This document shows positions 7,661 through 15,646 of a stretch of 28,273 bases of DNA, piece by piece. Every line of letters begins with the position of its first letter. The stretch's first letter is position 1. The stretch covers positions 1 to 28,273 of the forward strand of contig JBFWIW010000039.1 in NCBI GenBank assembly GCA_050253535.1, given 5' to 3'. The notes beneath the pieces are model-generated. The model saw only the letters and a list, made by a program, of their open reading frames with translations. It had not been told where the DNA came from and ran no database searches. This stretch comes from JBFWIW01 sp050253535 (lineage in GTDB: Bacteria > Bacillota > Clostridia > Oscillospirales > Oscillospiraceae). Position numbers and translations under genes: made by a program.

Positions 7661-9027
7661 TGCTTGATATGACACCGAAGGAAATAGTCGAGAGAAAAGG
7701 CGTCACCATAAACCCGTGTAAAACCTGTGAGCCCGTGGGCGCTATGTACTGCGCGCTGGGCGTGCATAAATGTATGCCTCACAGCCACGGGAGCCAGGGA
7801 TGCTGTTCCTATCACAGGACGGTACTGAGCAGGCATTTCAAAGAGCCTGTCGTCAGTACATCCAGCTCATTTACCGAGGGCGCTTCCGTATTCGGCGGCA
7901 GAACCAACCTGACCACTTCCGTAAAAAACATCTTTGATATTTATGACCCGGATATCATTGCCGTGCACACCACCTGTCTTTCTGAAACGATTGGCGACGA
8001 CGTACAGTCATATCTTCTCGATATAAAAATACCTGAAAATAAAAAGATTTTATATGCCAGTACGCCAAGTTACGAGGGATCGCATATCCAGGGATTTTCG
8101 AACATGATGTGCTCATTCGTAAATCAAATGACGGATGCCACCGCTCCAAAAAACGGAAAGATCGCCATTTTCCCGGGCTGGGTCAATCCGGGTGACGATA
8201 AGGAGCTTAAACGGATTGCGGCAGCGATGTTCGCGGACTTTATTTACCTGCCCGATCACGACAACACGCTGGACGTTCCGATGACCGGCCGCTATGAGTA
8301 TTACGGCGAGGGCGGCACCACCATTCCCGAAATTGAAGCGCTGGGCGGCTGCAGGAGCCTTGTAGCCCTTGGCCATATTGCCTCGTTCGATCCGGCGGAG
8401 CTTATGAAAAAGAAATTTAAGGTCCCGTATCAGCTTCTGCCGCTTCCTGTCGGGGTTTCATTTACGGACGGTTATGTGATGGCGCTCAAAGGACTTACCG
8501 GCGCGGACGTTCCCAAAGTTCTGGAAAATGAGCGCGGCAGGCTTGTTGATCTTCTGTTGGATTCAAGTCCCTACACCAGCGGCAAAAAAGTTGCGATTTA
8601 CGGTGACCCCGACATTGCATATGCAATGACTTCGCTGTGCCTTGAGATGGGAATGATTCCGAAGTATGTAATAACCGGCACGCCAAAACGCGAGTTTGAA
8701 CTGCTTGTAAACAAACTTATAGGCGAATACAGCCTGCCGGAAACCTGCGTCGTAAAAGCCGACACCGATCTTTTCTATCTGCATCAGCTTATCAAAAACG
8801 AACAGGTTGACCTTCTTTTGGGTAATTCCTACGGCAAATACATCTCCAAGGCTGAGGATATTCCGATTGTGCGCATGGGTTTCCCCGTGCTCGACAGATA
8901 TGGCGGGACAATACAGCCTGTAATCGGGTACCGGGGCGGAATGCGTATGGTTGAAAAAATTCTGGATGCCCTGATGGACCGTCAGGATAGGGAAGCCTCA
9001 GACGAGGACTTCGAGTGCGTTATGTAA
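7660..9027 (+). CDS. nifK: Nitrogenase beta subunit (NifK), short clostridial type
   Basis: NifK forms the alpha2-beta2 core with NifD and holds the other half of the P-cluster. The cysteines are C23 (KTCEPVGA), C48 (GSQGCC) and C106 (TTCLSETIGDD), matching Azotobacter Cys70, Cys95 and Cys153. At 455 residues it lacks the roughly 50-residue N-terminal extension of proteobacterial NifK, as in Clostridium. The context TAATG fuses the nifD stop and the nifK start, which implies translational coupling and 1:1 synthesis. A 109-base spacer follows before the ferredoxin gene, the largest gap in the operon. I see only a 10-bp palindrome in it and no terminator. Confidence 0.94.
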   Translation: MLDMTPKEIVERKGVTINPCKTCEPVGAMYCALGVHKCMPHSHGSQGCCSYHRTVLSRHFKEPVVSTSSSFTEGASVFGGRTNLTTSVKNIFDIYDPDIIAVHTTCLSETIGDDVQSYLLDIKIPENKKILYASTPSYEGSHIQGFSNMMCSFVNQMTDATAPKNGKIAIFPGWVNPGDDKELKRIAAAMFADFIYLPDHDNTLDVPMTGRYEYYGEGGTTIPEIEALGGCRSLVALGHIASFDPAELMKKKFKVPYQLLPLPVGVSFTDGYVMALKGLTGADVPKVLENERGRLVDLLLDSSPYTSGKKVAIYGDPDIAYAMTSLCLEMGMIPKYVITGTPKREFELLVNKLIGEYSLPETCVVKADTDLFYLHQLIKNEQVDLLLGNSYGKYISKAEDIPIVRMGFPVLDRYGGTIQPVIGYRGGMRMVEKILDALMDRQDREASDEDFECVM

Positions 9028-9136
9028 CCTGATAAAATAGCTTGGCCGATATCGGGAAAACCGGATTACGGGATTCGCAGGACGGTTCTCCCCGGCGCGT
9101 TTACGTTTTTTAATTTACCGAAGAGGAGGAATTTAA

Positions 9137-9445
9137 GTGACTTCACCGAAATATCACGTATTTATGTGTACCAGCTGCCGTCCTAACGGAACGCAAAACG
9201 GCATGTGTGCGAAAAAAGGCAGTCCGGACCTGCTTATGACACTGACGCAGGAGGTTGAAAACATGGACCTCACCGGAGATGTGATGATCAGCAACACAGG
9301 ATGCTTCGGCATCTGCCAACACGGCCCGGTTATGGTCGTATATCCGGAGGGAATTTGGTATGGCGGTCTGGATGAGGACGCCGTGATAAGAATATGCGGG
9401 GAGCATTTTGAACAGGGTAAACCTGTGGAAGAGTACCGGTTCTGA
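9137..9445 (+). CDS. Thioredoxin-like [2Fe-2S] ferredoxin, C. pasteurianum type
   Basis: The 102-residue protein closely resembles the [2Fe-2S] ferredoxin of C. pasteurianum, same length and same layout. The cluster ligands by that comparison are C11, C24, C56 and C60, with C14 as the extra free cysteine. Shared blocks include VFMCTSCRPNG, NTGCFGICQHGP and VVYPEGIWYGG. The C. pasteurianum protein is reported to interact specifically with the nitrogenase MoFe protein, and its gene position here directly after nifK supports such a role. The start is GTG, preceded by a strong GAGGAGG. Its exact partner and electron flow direction are inferred. Confidence 0.9.
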   Translation: MTSPKYHVFMCTSCRPNGTQNGMCAKKGSPDLLMTLTQEVENMDLTGDVMISNTGCFGICQHGPVMVVYPEGIWYGGLDEDAVIRICGEHFEQGKPVEEYRF

Positions 9446-9480
9446 CGCTTCCTGCCCGCAATGGAAAGGACGGTTACGGT

Positions 9481-10143
9481 ATGACACGTATCATCGACAG
9501 GACATTGGCCTGTATCGAGGTATACGAACCCGGAGAAAAAATACTCCGGCAGCTTGCTGCGCTGCTCTTTTCCTCAGGCGCGGATTTTCTGGAGGTCTCC
9601 GCGCCTGAGTACGAATCTCTTGGAGGCGCTGCGCCCAACGCGCAGTATATACTTCGTATAAAGGAATTGCAGGATGCAGAGAAGTATGCATCCTGCAAAG
9701 ACATAAAAAGGTTTGTATGCGCAAATAAAAGCGACATGGGTCATCGCGTTTATGCCGAGATAAGAATTAACGACATGAGAGACTTTTTCACCATCGTTCA
9801 CTATAAGGACAGCAGCCGGGTTCGCGTCTGTGGGCTGGCCGACGCAATTTTGCAGCCGGTCGACACGTTGCTCAACAATCTTCGGTCGACCTTTAGCGGG
9901 ACAATAGAATTATCGCCGGAAAACGACTGCCATTCCGCTACGAGTATTGCGGTTGAGTGGGCTCTTATCGGCGGTTCAAACGTGGTTACTTCTTTCTTCG
10001 GAATGGATAATATGGCGGCATTCGAGGATGTTACGCGGGCGCTTAACTTTCTGAAAGGGAGAAAGGCAAAATTTGGGCTTGAAGCGCTTGACCGGCTTGA
10101 CGGTCTTCTGAGGGAACTGCTCATGGGATGCGAGTGCCCATGA
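9481..10143 (+). CDS. Divergent NifV-omega-like protein, DRE-TIM barrel without catalytic residues
   Basis: The 220-residue protein looks like a shortened homocitrate/isopropylmalate synthase barrel. The first strand reads IIDRTLACIEVYEP where active enzymes have DTTLRDGEQ, so the substrate arginine and metal aspartate are gone. Near the C-terminus a block of about 60 residues, from RVRVCGLADAILQPVD through NVVTSFFGMDN, follows the family pattern of strands 6-8. The metal-binding HxHND reads SPEND. Clostridium has a split NifV (omega and alpha), and the order here (omega-like then alpha-like) matches it. It is therefore most likely a NifV-omega relative, but catalysis by this chain is unlikely. 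Its end overlaps the next gene. No strong ribosome binding site is seen before the ATG. Confidence 0.6.
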   Translation: MTRIIDRTLACIEVYEPGEKILRQLAALLFSSGADFLEVSAPEYESLGGAAPNAQYILRIKELQDAEKYASCKDIKRFVCANKSDMGHRVYAEIRINDMRDFFTIVHYKDSSRVRVCGLADAILQPVDTLLNNLRSTFSGTIELSPENDCHSATSIAVEWALIGGSNVVTSFFGMDNMAAFEDVTRALNFLKGRKAKFGLEALDRLDGLLRELLMGCECP

Positions 10144-10901
10144 AGGAAAGGCGTTATATAGCGGATACGACTTTATATCATTTCGGAAAGCACATGGACC
10201 GGGATGAGCGCATAAATACCGCCGGCATGCTGGATCAGATCGGCATAAACGAAATTGCTGTCAGAGTATCTTCCCTGAGCGAGTTTGAAGCGCTTCGGGA
10301 CAGTGTAAAAAACGCTTCTGTCATCGTATGCGTCGGAATGGAGCCGAAAGGACTCAGCGATATCATACGCTACGGCGCGCGCGCCATTCATTTTGAAATA
10401 CCGGCTTCCTATCCGCTGATTTATACAGTGTACGGAAAAAACAAGGACTGGGTCAGAAGAACGATTCTTGAATGTAAGGAAATACTGCAGAATTCGGAGA
10501 TTACCGTTTCCGTCGGACTGGTGGATGCGTCCAGGGCGGAACCGAGCTTTATAGAAAATCTGGTCGGACTGGTTTCCGGCATGACTATTTCAAGGCTCTG
10601 CATAAAAGATTCGCTGGGCGTCCAGCCGCTGTCCTCCTGCGCCGCGCTCATCAAAGAGGTGCGAGAACTTGGTTATAACGTGGGATATGAGGGACTGGAC
10701 CAGCTTGGAATGGCGGTTCCCAATACAATTCAGGCATTAAAGAGCGGCGCTTCATATGCCTGCTGCTCCATTGCCGGTATAGGGGGCGGATGCAATATGA
10801 ACAATTTGCTGCATACGGCAAACCGGCTTTTCTCATTTGACGTTGACAGGAAAGGTGCTGACGAGCTTGAAAAATATTTCAGAAAAATGTACGGACTGTA
10901 A
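10128..10901 (+). CDS. Divergent NifV-alpha-like protein, lacking RDGEQ and HxH motifs
   Basis: This 257-residue protein is recognisable as a homocitrate synthase (NifV/AksA) relative. VSVGLVDASRAEP at about 127-139, IKDSLGVQP at about 159-167 and LGMAVPNTIQALKSGASY at 193-210 follow the family. Yet the first motif reads DTTLYHFGKHMD (13-24) where DTTLRDGEQ is expected, and the HAHND metal site reads YEGLD (187-191). Both histidines, the catalytic Arg-Asp pair and probably the Glu of strand 2 are missing, so it should not form homocitrate by the known mechanism. It could be a scaffold, a homocitrate-binding protein, or an enzyme with changed chemistry. Initiation may be at 10128 or at 10140; the second gives an ATGA overlap with the preceding stop. 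Confidence 0.65.
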   Translation: MRVPMKERRYIADTTLYHFGKHMDRDERINTAGMLDQIGINEIAVRVSSLSEFEALRDSVKNASVIVCVGMEPKGLSDIIRYGARAIHFEIPASYPLIYTVYGKNKDWVRRTILECKEILQNSEITVSVGLVDASRAEPSFIENLVGLVSGMTISRLCIKDSLGVQPLSSCAALIKEVRELGYNVGYEGLDQLGMAVPNTIQALKSGASYACCSIAGIGGGCNMNNLLHTANRLFSFDVDRKGADELEKYFRKMYGL

Positions 10902-11541
10902 CAAATGCCGAGGGGAGAAGACGGCCGGGCTTAAAATTGCCGTTTCCGGGAATGAAACAACACTTCCCGCTTCGTTTCAACTTGCGGACAGAATGGAAAT
11001 ATTTGAAAAGCAAAACGGCGTCTGGGTGAACGGGCGCACGGAAAACTTCCCGGAATTTAATGATTTTACGCCTGCCGGGGTGAGAGATTCGGCGGAGAGG
11101 CTTATCCCGCTTATTGAAGACTGCGCGGCGGTTGCGGGACCGTCGGTTTCCGGCATAATTTTTTCGATATTTGATAAGCATGGAAAGCATATATTCGAAA
11201 TTTCCGAGGTCTCACAGGAGCAGCTTACCGGAATCGCCGAGGATATCGCCTTAGCCGAGGCAAAGATAAATATGGACTCAGACGCCTTCGAAAAAGCCGC
11301 GCCTGCTCAAACGGAGACCCCGGGCGTGTTTACGCTCGACCTGATTGAGATCCAAAAACAATTTCCGGAGCTTACTTCAAAAATGATTCTGAAACCGTTT
11401 TTGAAAAACACGCCGTTTCTGGAACTCGTTATAATATGCCGGCACATCCCGGCCTGGCTAGATAGTGAAACGGCTTATCGGTTGACTCAAAAGCGGAAAG
11501 ATGACCATATGCTCATATCGCTCGTAAAAAAACCTGTCTGA
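10867..11541 (+). CDS. AnfO-like nitrogenase accessory protein with N-terminal CxxCxxC
   Basis: The 224-residue protein matches the AnfO family as I remember it. It has an N-terminal block starting LKIAVSGNETTL with ADRMEIFEKQNGVW, a middle DCAAVAGPSVSGI, and a C-terminal domain with LTSKMILKPFL followed by ELVIICRHIPAWL. AnfO is normally encoded just after the Fe-only nitrogenase structural genes; its biochemical role is poorly defined. Here it follows nifHDK-type genes and no anfG is present. Before the family region the frame encodes EKCTDCNKCRG, a CxxCxxC that canonical AnfO seems to lack. No start codon lies between it and the conserved part, so the extension appears real. I chose the TTG at 10867, nine bases after AAAGGTG; GTG at 10855 is an alternative. 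It overlaps the gene before it by about 35 bases. Confidence 0.65.
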   Translation: MKNISEKCTDCNKCRGEKTAGLKIAVSGNETTLPASFQLADRMEIFEKQNGVWVNGRTENFPEFNDFTPAGVRDSAERLIPLIEDCAAVAGPSVSGIIFSIFDKHGKHIFEISEVSQEQLTGIAEDIALAEAKINMDSDAFEKAAPAQTETPGVFTLDLIEIQKQFPELTSKMILKPFLKNTPFLELVIICRHIPAWLDSETAYRLTQKRKDDHMLISLVKKPV

Positions 11542-11555
11542 AATGAGGTGCTTAT

Positions 11556-12536
11556 ATGAGTTCCTATATTGATCTGGGGGATGGCCGGATTCAGATGCCG
11601 TTTGGAATTCTGGGCGGATTCACGGCCCTCGAACATTACGATACCGGAGAATTGAAATCCGCAAAACTGAGGGAAAGAAACGTTATATTGACGCACGCCG
11701 GCGAGCTTATCCCGGTTTATACCGAGACGCCCCGCCGAAAAAACAAACCTTCCGTGAAGTTTTACCGAAACGGACTTGTCGGCTCCGTCGCATTCGAGGA
11801 GCAGCAGGAGGTAATAACGCCGATCGGTGAACTTCCGGCCGAGCTGATCACATTTTACGAGAGCGGCGAGCTGCACAGGGTGTTCCCGGTCGATGGCCAG
11901 ATCAGCGGTTTCTGGACCGAAGAGGACGAGAAGAGAATGAACATCCCGCTCTCATTCGACCTGGGATTCACGGCCTTCACAGCGATGGTGAGCAGCATAT
12001 GCTTTTATGCGAGCGGTGATATCAAGAGCATTACGCTTTTTCCGGGTGAAACAATTTCGGCCGATACGCCCTGCGGGAAATTTAAAGTACGGCATGGGTT
12101 TTCCCTGTATGAGTCCGGTGAACTCCGCTCGCTTGAACCGGAATTTCCGGTAAAAGTCAAAACAGAAATAGGAACGCTCGTGGCTTTTGACCCGCTGAGC
12201 CAGGGGGTGACAGCCGACAGCGGCTCCGTCACATTTGCTAAGGACGGGAAGCCGCTTGCGCTCTCAACAGTTTCAAACCGCATTGCGGTACAGACGGAGG
12301 ACGAACATTTTTTCAGTTATGAGCCTGTGCCGATACCGCATCCGTGTTCCGACGAACAGTTATTCTACAGTCCGATACGGATTGCGTTTAATTACATTAA
12401 CGGGACGGCCGTTATCACAGACACACTTCCCCATGTATACCCGATGTCGGCCACGCATTTTACTGTTTCACCGTTTGTCAGCGGAGGATTAGGGTGCTCT
12501 CCGGCAGACTGTGCCTCATGCAGTCTCTGCTCCTGA
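11556..12536 (+). CDS. YxxGxL-repeat protein with C-terminal four-cysteine motif, function unknown
   Basis: I do not recognise this 326-residue protein beyond its repeats. Short MORN-like units of the type YxxGxLxxx recur: HYDTGELKS at 27-35, FYRNGL near 69, FYESGELHRV near 100, FYASGDIKSI near 150, LYESGELRSL near 184, and a weaker FAKDGKPLAL near 227. Such units usually form beta-hairpin strands in elongated beta sheets. The last 13 residues carry cysteines 314, 319, 322 and 325 (C-x4-C-x2-C-x2-C), a plausible metal or Fe-S site at the extreme C-terminus. No signal peptide is present, so it should be cytoplasmic. It lies 14 bases after the AnfO-like gene, behind a GAGGTG ribosome binding site, and so belongs to the nitrogenase operon. 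A role in cofactor or metal handling is only inferred. Confidence 0.75.
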   Translation: MSSYIDLGDGRIQMPFGILGGFTALEHYDTGELKSAKLRERNVILTHAGELIPVYTETPRRKNKPSVKFYRNGLVGSVAFEEQQEVITPIGELPAELITFYESGELHRVFPVDGQISGFWTEEDEKRMNIPLSFDLGFTAFTAMVSSICFYASGDIKSITLFPGETISADTPCGKFKVRHGFSLYESGELRSLEPEFPVKVKTEIGTLVAFDPLSQGVTADSGSVTFAKDGKPLALSTVSNRIAVQTEDEHFFSYEPVPIPHPCSDEQLFYSPIRIAFNYINGTAVITDTLPHVYPMSATHFTVSPFVSGGLGCSPADCASCSLCS

Positions 12537-12596
12537 AAGTGAGCCGGCATGTCAAGGTTACTTAAGATGAGGGGAGGCATGGAGACGGAGGCCCAT

Positions 12597-13625
12597 ATGC
12601 CCTTAAAGAGACACTCGGTAAAAAAAGGCTCCGGATTTATATATGTTCTGTTGGCAGTAACTTTGTTTGCTCTTGTTCTTTTGTCAATATGCTGGGGCAG
12701 ATTTCACATCAGCATGTCGGAGTTTTTAACTTGGATTCACAGTTTATCTGCCGGTACGGAGAATGATACAATTACACACGTCATGCTGGGAATCCGGATT
12801 CCGCGCATATTTGCTGCCGTACTCGTGGGAATGGCGCTCTCCTCGGCAGGTTCCTCCTATCAGGGCGTTTTCAGGAACCCGATGGTATCCCCGGATATTC
12901 TGGGAGCCTCCGCGGGCGCGGGGTTCGGCGCCTCGCTCGCCATCATTTACGGTCTGCCCACTTACATGATACAGATTATTTCTTTTGCCTTCGGGCTGAT
13001 CGCCGTTCTGGCAAGCTGCCTGCTCAGCTGGCTGTCGTCAAGCCGGGGGAGCAAAACGCTTGTTATGATACTCTCGGGCATGGTGGTTTCGGCGCTCTTC
13101 AATGCGTTTATTTCGATCATAAAATACACTGCCGATCCATACAGCCAGCTCCCGGAGATTACCTTCTGGCTTATGGGCGGACTGTCCGACGTAACAGCGC
13201 AGGGGCTTATCGCGACGATTGTTCCGTTTTCGGCAGGCCTTCTGGTCCTTATGCTTATCAGGTGGAGAATCAATGTGCTCTCACTCGGTGAAGAGGATGC
13301 GATGGCGCTCGGCATAAATCCGGGGCTTGTCCGCGGTATTGTGGTGTGCTGCGCGACGCTGCTCACGTCCCTGGCTATCAGCATTTGCGGCCAGATCGGA
13401 TGGGTGGGGCTTGTGGTGCCTCATATGGCGCGGATGCTGACCGGGCCGAATTATCGCAGGCTGCTGCCGGCGACGGCGCTTTTGGGCGGGATATTCCTCC
13501 TCGCGGTAGACAACATTTCAAGAAATCTGGCGGTGATAGAAATTCCTTTGGGGATACTGACCGCGGTCACCGGCGCGCCGATTTTTGTTTTTCTGCTTTT
13601 GCGCGGGAAAAGGGGGTGGCTCTGA
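12597..13625 (+). CDS. BtuC/FecCD-type ABC importer permease in the nif operon
   Basis: This integral membrane protein of the iron-siderophore, corrinoid and molybdate (MolB) family forms a homodimeric channel. Family blocks are visible: LGIRIPRIFAAVLVGMALSSAGSS is followed by a FRNPMVSPDILGASAGAGFGASLAI region and, near the C-terminus, GQIGWVGLVVPHMARM. Hydrophobic segments cover most of the chain, consistent with about nine to ten helices. The start at 12597 is preferred because GGAGG ends five bases before it; an ATG at 12549 would add 16 residues with a weak ribosome binding site. The stop overlaps the ATPase gene start (TGATG). Position at the end of a nitrogenase operon suggests uptake of a metal or metal complex for the cofactor, but the substrate cannot be read from the sequence. 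Confidence 0.88.
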   Translation: MPLKRHSVKKGSGFIYVLLAVTLFALVLLSICWGRFHISMSEFLTWIHSLSAGTENDTITHVMLGIRIPRIFAAVLVGMALSSAGSSYQGVFRNPMVSPDILGASAGAGFGASLAIIYGLPTYMIQIISFAFGLIAVLASCLLSWLSSSRGSKTLVMILSGMVVSALFNAFISIIKYTADPYSQLPEITFWLMGGLSDVTAQGLIATIVPFSAGLLVLMLIRWRINVLSLGEEDAMALGINPGLVRGIVVCCATLLTSLAISICGQIGWVGLVVPHMARMLTGPNYRRLLPATALLGGIFLLAVDNISRNLAVIEIPLGILTAVTGAPIFVFLLLRGKRGWL

Positions 13626-14401
13626 TGCTCAGACTGACAAAACTACAATGCGGCTATCATGGCAGGGCAATAATCGAAGATATCAGTTTCGAGGTGTCCG
13701 CCGGCGATATCGTCTGTGTATTGGGGGCCAACGGAGCGGGAAAAACCACGCTTTACCGCTCACTCATGAACATGCTCCCGCCGATTTCGGGTCAGGTTAC
13801 CATAGACGGTATCGATATCCGCGATATCAGGCGGAATCAGATGGCAAAGAAGATTGCATATGTGCCGCAGTCACAAACGATCACATTTCCGTTTACCGTT
13901 CTTGATGTGATTACTATGGGGCGCACGGCGCATCTTTCGCTCTTTCAATGCCCGTCGGATGAGGAAGAAGATATCGCCCTGAAGGCTATGAGCGAGCTTG
14001 GCATATCCGCCATGGCGCACAGGCGCTTTACTGAAATAAGCGGCGGAGAAAGACAATTGGTTCTGATTGCCCGCGCTCTGGCGCAAAATGCGGACATATT
14101 ACTAATGGATGAGCCTACATCCAATCTTGATTTCGGAAATCAGGTGCAGATATTGGACTGTATACGGAAACTTGCGGGGAAGAATCGGGCTGTTATTTAT
14201 TCCACGCACTCCCCGGATCAGGCCTTTGCCTGTTCAACCAAGGTCGCCGTGCTTTTGGGAGAGAGAAAATTTGCCGTCGGCCCCGCCGGAGAAATCTTAA
14301 CTGAGCCGGTTTTAAAACGTATTTACGGCGTAGACGTACATATAAGAAGCGTTCTCGCTGGAAACGGCGCGTCTACGGTATGCTTGCCGGTCAGAACATA
14401 A
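13625..14401 (+). CDS. ABC transporter ATP-binding protein, FecE/BtuD type
   Basis: The 258-residue ATPase drives the permease encoded just before it. Walker A is GANGAGKTT (34-42), the Q-loop glutamine is Q82 in YVPQSQ, the signature is SGGERQ (139-144), Walker B is ILLMDEP (158-164), and the switch histidine is H195 in STHSPDQ. The family's glycine-rich signature and DEPTSNLD D-loop are intact, so it should be active. The start shares one base with the permease stop, indicating coupled translation. The reading frame stays open upstream to 13346, but that part overlaps the permease and is not coding. Confidence 0.9.
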   Translation: MLRLTKLQCGYHGRAIIEDISFEVSAGDIVCVLGANGAGKTTLYRSLMNMLPPISGQVTIDGIDIRDIRRNQMAKKIAYVPQSQTITFPFTVLDVITMGRTAHLSLFQCPSDEEEDIALKAMSELGISAMAHRRFTEISGGERQLVLIARALAQNADILLMDEPTSNLDFGNQVQILDCIRKLAGKNRAVIYSTHSPDQAFACSTKVAVLLGERKFAVGPAGEILTEPVLKRIYGVDVHIRSVLAGNGASTVCLPVRT

Positions 14402-14416
14402 AAGGAGAGAAAAGCA

Positions 14417-15568
14417 ATGAAAAAAATTAAATATGCCTTCGGGCTGACACTGATATCACTGTTACTAATTTTATCTTCCTGCGGCGGCAGCACAGCGGGT
14501 TCCGGTACCGGGGAAACCGGCGCGGCCCCGACAAATACGGTCTCTTCCGCAGAGACAACCGAATCAGGGTCCGGCGCTTCGGCCGAAGCTGCGGCAGAGG
14601 TCACAATTACCGATTTGGCCGGACGCATCGTTACGGTGCCGGCAAATATCGGGCGTGTCTGCGCCACCGGGCAGCCCGGCGCCGTCATGCTGTACACGCT
14701 TTGCCCGGATAAGCTTGCTGCCTGGAATTCAGAGCTGAGTGCCGGCAGTCTCACTTATATTAATGAAGCGTGCGTGGCTCTGCCGGTCATCGGATCGATG
14801 CAGGGCGGGAATACAACCGCAAGCAGGGAAGAAGTCGCCGCGCTGAACCCGGATGTCATTGTCTATATGACTACATTAGACGCTAATACCGCGGCCACTG
14901 CGGATTCAATTCAGGAATCCATGAACATTCCGGTCGTCACAGTCGGTTTTGATCTTGAAACCATAGGCGAAAGCTACCGCTTTTTGGGCGAACTTCTAAA
15001 CTGTACCGACAGGGCTGATGAGCTGGGTGCTTACTGTGATAATATCATCAGCGATGTAAAAGAAAAATCGGCTTCCATAGCGGAAAATGATAAAGTGACA
15101 TTTTATTATACCTCCGGCGGAAAGGGACTGCAGACATCGCCCGGCGGTTCTTCACACACGGAGATTATCGAGCTTGCAGGAGGCTTGAATGATGTAAGCC
15201 TGCCCGCGGAATCCAACGGCAGACTGAAAGTCAATATGGAGCAGGTTCTCGCCTGGAATCCCGACGTTATCATTACCGCGCCCTCCGAAAACGGCGGCAA
15301 TGTATCTGCCATGATCACCGGTGATTCTACCTGGGGGACGCTTGACGCCGTCAAAAACGGCAAAGTCTACTCCGCGCCCGCCGAGCCGTTTTCGTGGCTG
15401 GACGCACCGGTTTCCGTAAACCGTATAATAGGCATCTGCTGGATTGCCGAAACGATTTACCCGGATGTGTATGAATATGACTTAAACCAGTGCGCAAAAG
15501 ATTTTTACAGCCTGTTTTACAGCTGTGACCTGACGGATAAACAAATAAGCTCACTTTTGATAAATTAA
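14417..15568 (+). CDS. Substrate-binding lipoprotein of the nif-linked ABC importer
   Basis: The 383-residue protein is a class III (BtuF/FepB/MolA-like) binding protein. Residues 1-21 are a lipoprotein signal peptide and C22 in LSSC is the lipidation site. A Ser/Gly/Thr/Ala-rich linker follows to about residue 58. The domain then opens with VTITDLAGRIVTVPANIGRV, the usual start for iron-complex and corrinoid binders, and includes LNPDVIVYM and WNPDVIITAP, the strand motifs of the two lobes. A GGAGAG ribosome binding site lies before the ATG. It is the last gene of the operon. Molybdate (as in MolABC), vanadate, an iron chelate or a corrinoid are all possible; the operon context favours a nitrogenase metal. 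Confidence 0.88.
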   Translation: MKKIKYAFGLTLISLLLILSSCGGSTAGSGTGETGAAPTNTVSSAETTESGSGASAEAAAEVTITDLAGRIVTVPANIGRVCATGQPGAVMLYTLCPDKLAAWNSELSAGSLTYINEACVALPVIGSMQGGNTTASREEVAALNPDVIVYMTTLDANTAATADSIQESMNIPVVTVGFDLETIGESYRFLGELLNCTDRADELGAYCDNIISDVKEKSASIAENDKVTFYYTSGGKGLQTSPGGSSHTEIIELAGGLNDVSLPAESNGRLKVNMEQVLAWNPDVIITAPSENGGNVSAMITGDSTWGTLDAVKNGKVYSAPAEPFSWLDAPVSVNRIIGICWIAETIYPDVYEYDLNQCAKDFYSLFYSCDLTDKQISSLLIN

Positions 15569-15646
15569 TATAAATTACCATATGTACGCCTGATCAAATA
15601 TTCCGCTCGTAACTTTCTCTTTCAGCTTTTCTGTTACTTTTGGTAA

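Noticed and set aside
9028..9136. Palindrome CCGATATCGG in the spacer between nifK and the ferredoxin gene, considered as terminator or operator
   Set aside because: The stem is only five base pairs and no T run follows; not strong enough to call.
13346..13624. Upstream extension of the ABC ATPase frame
   Set aside because: It overlaps the permease coding region in another frame; the ATPase family N-terminus and the TGATG overlap fix the start at 13625.
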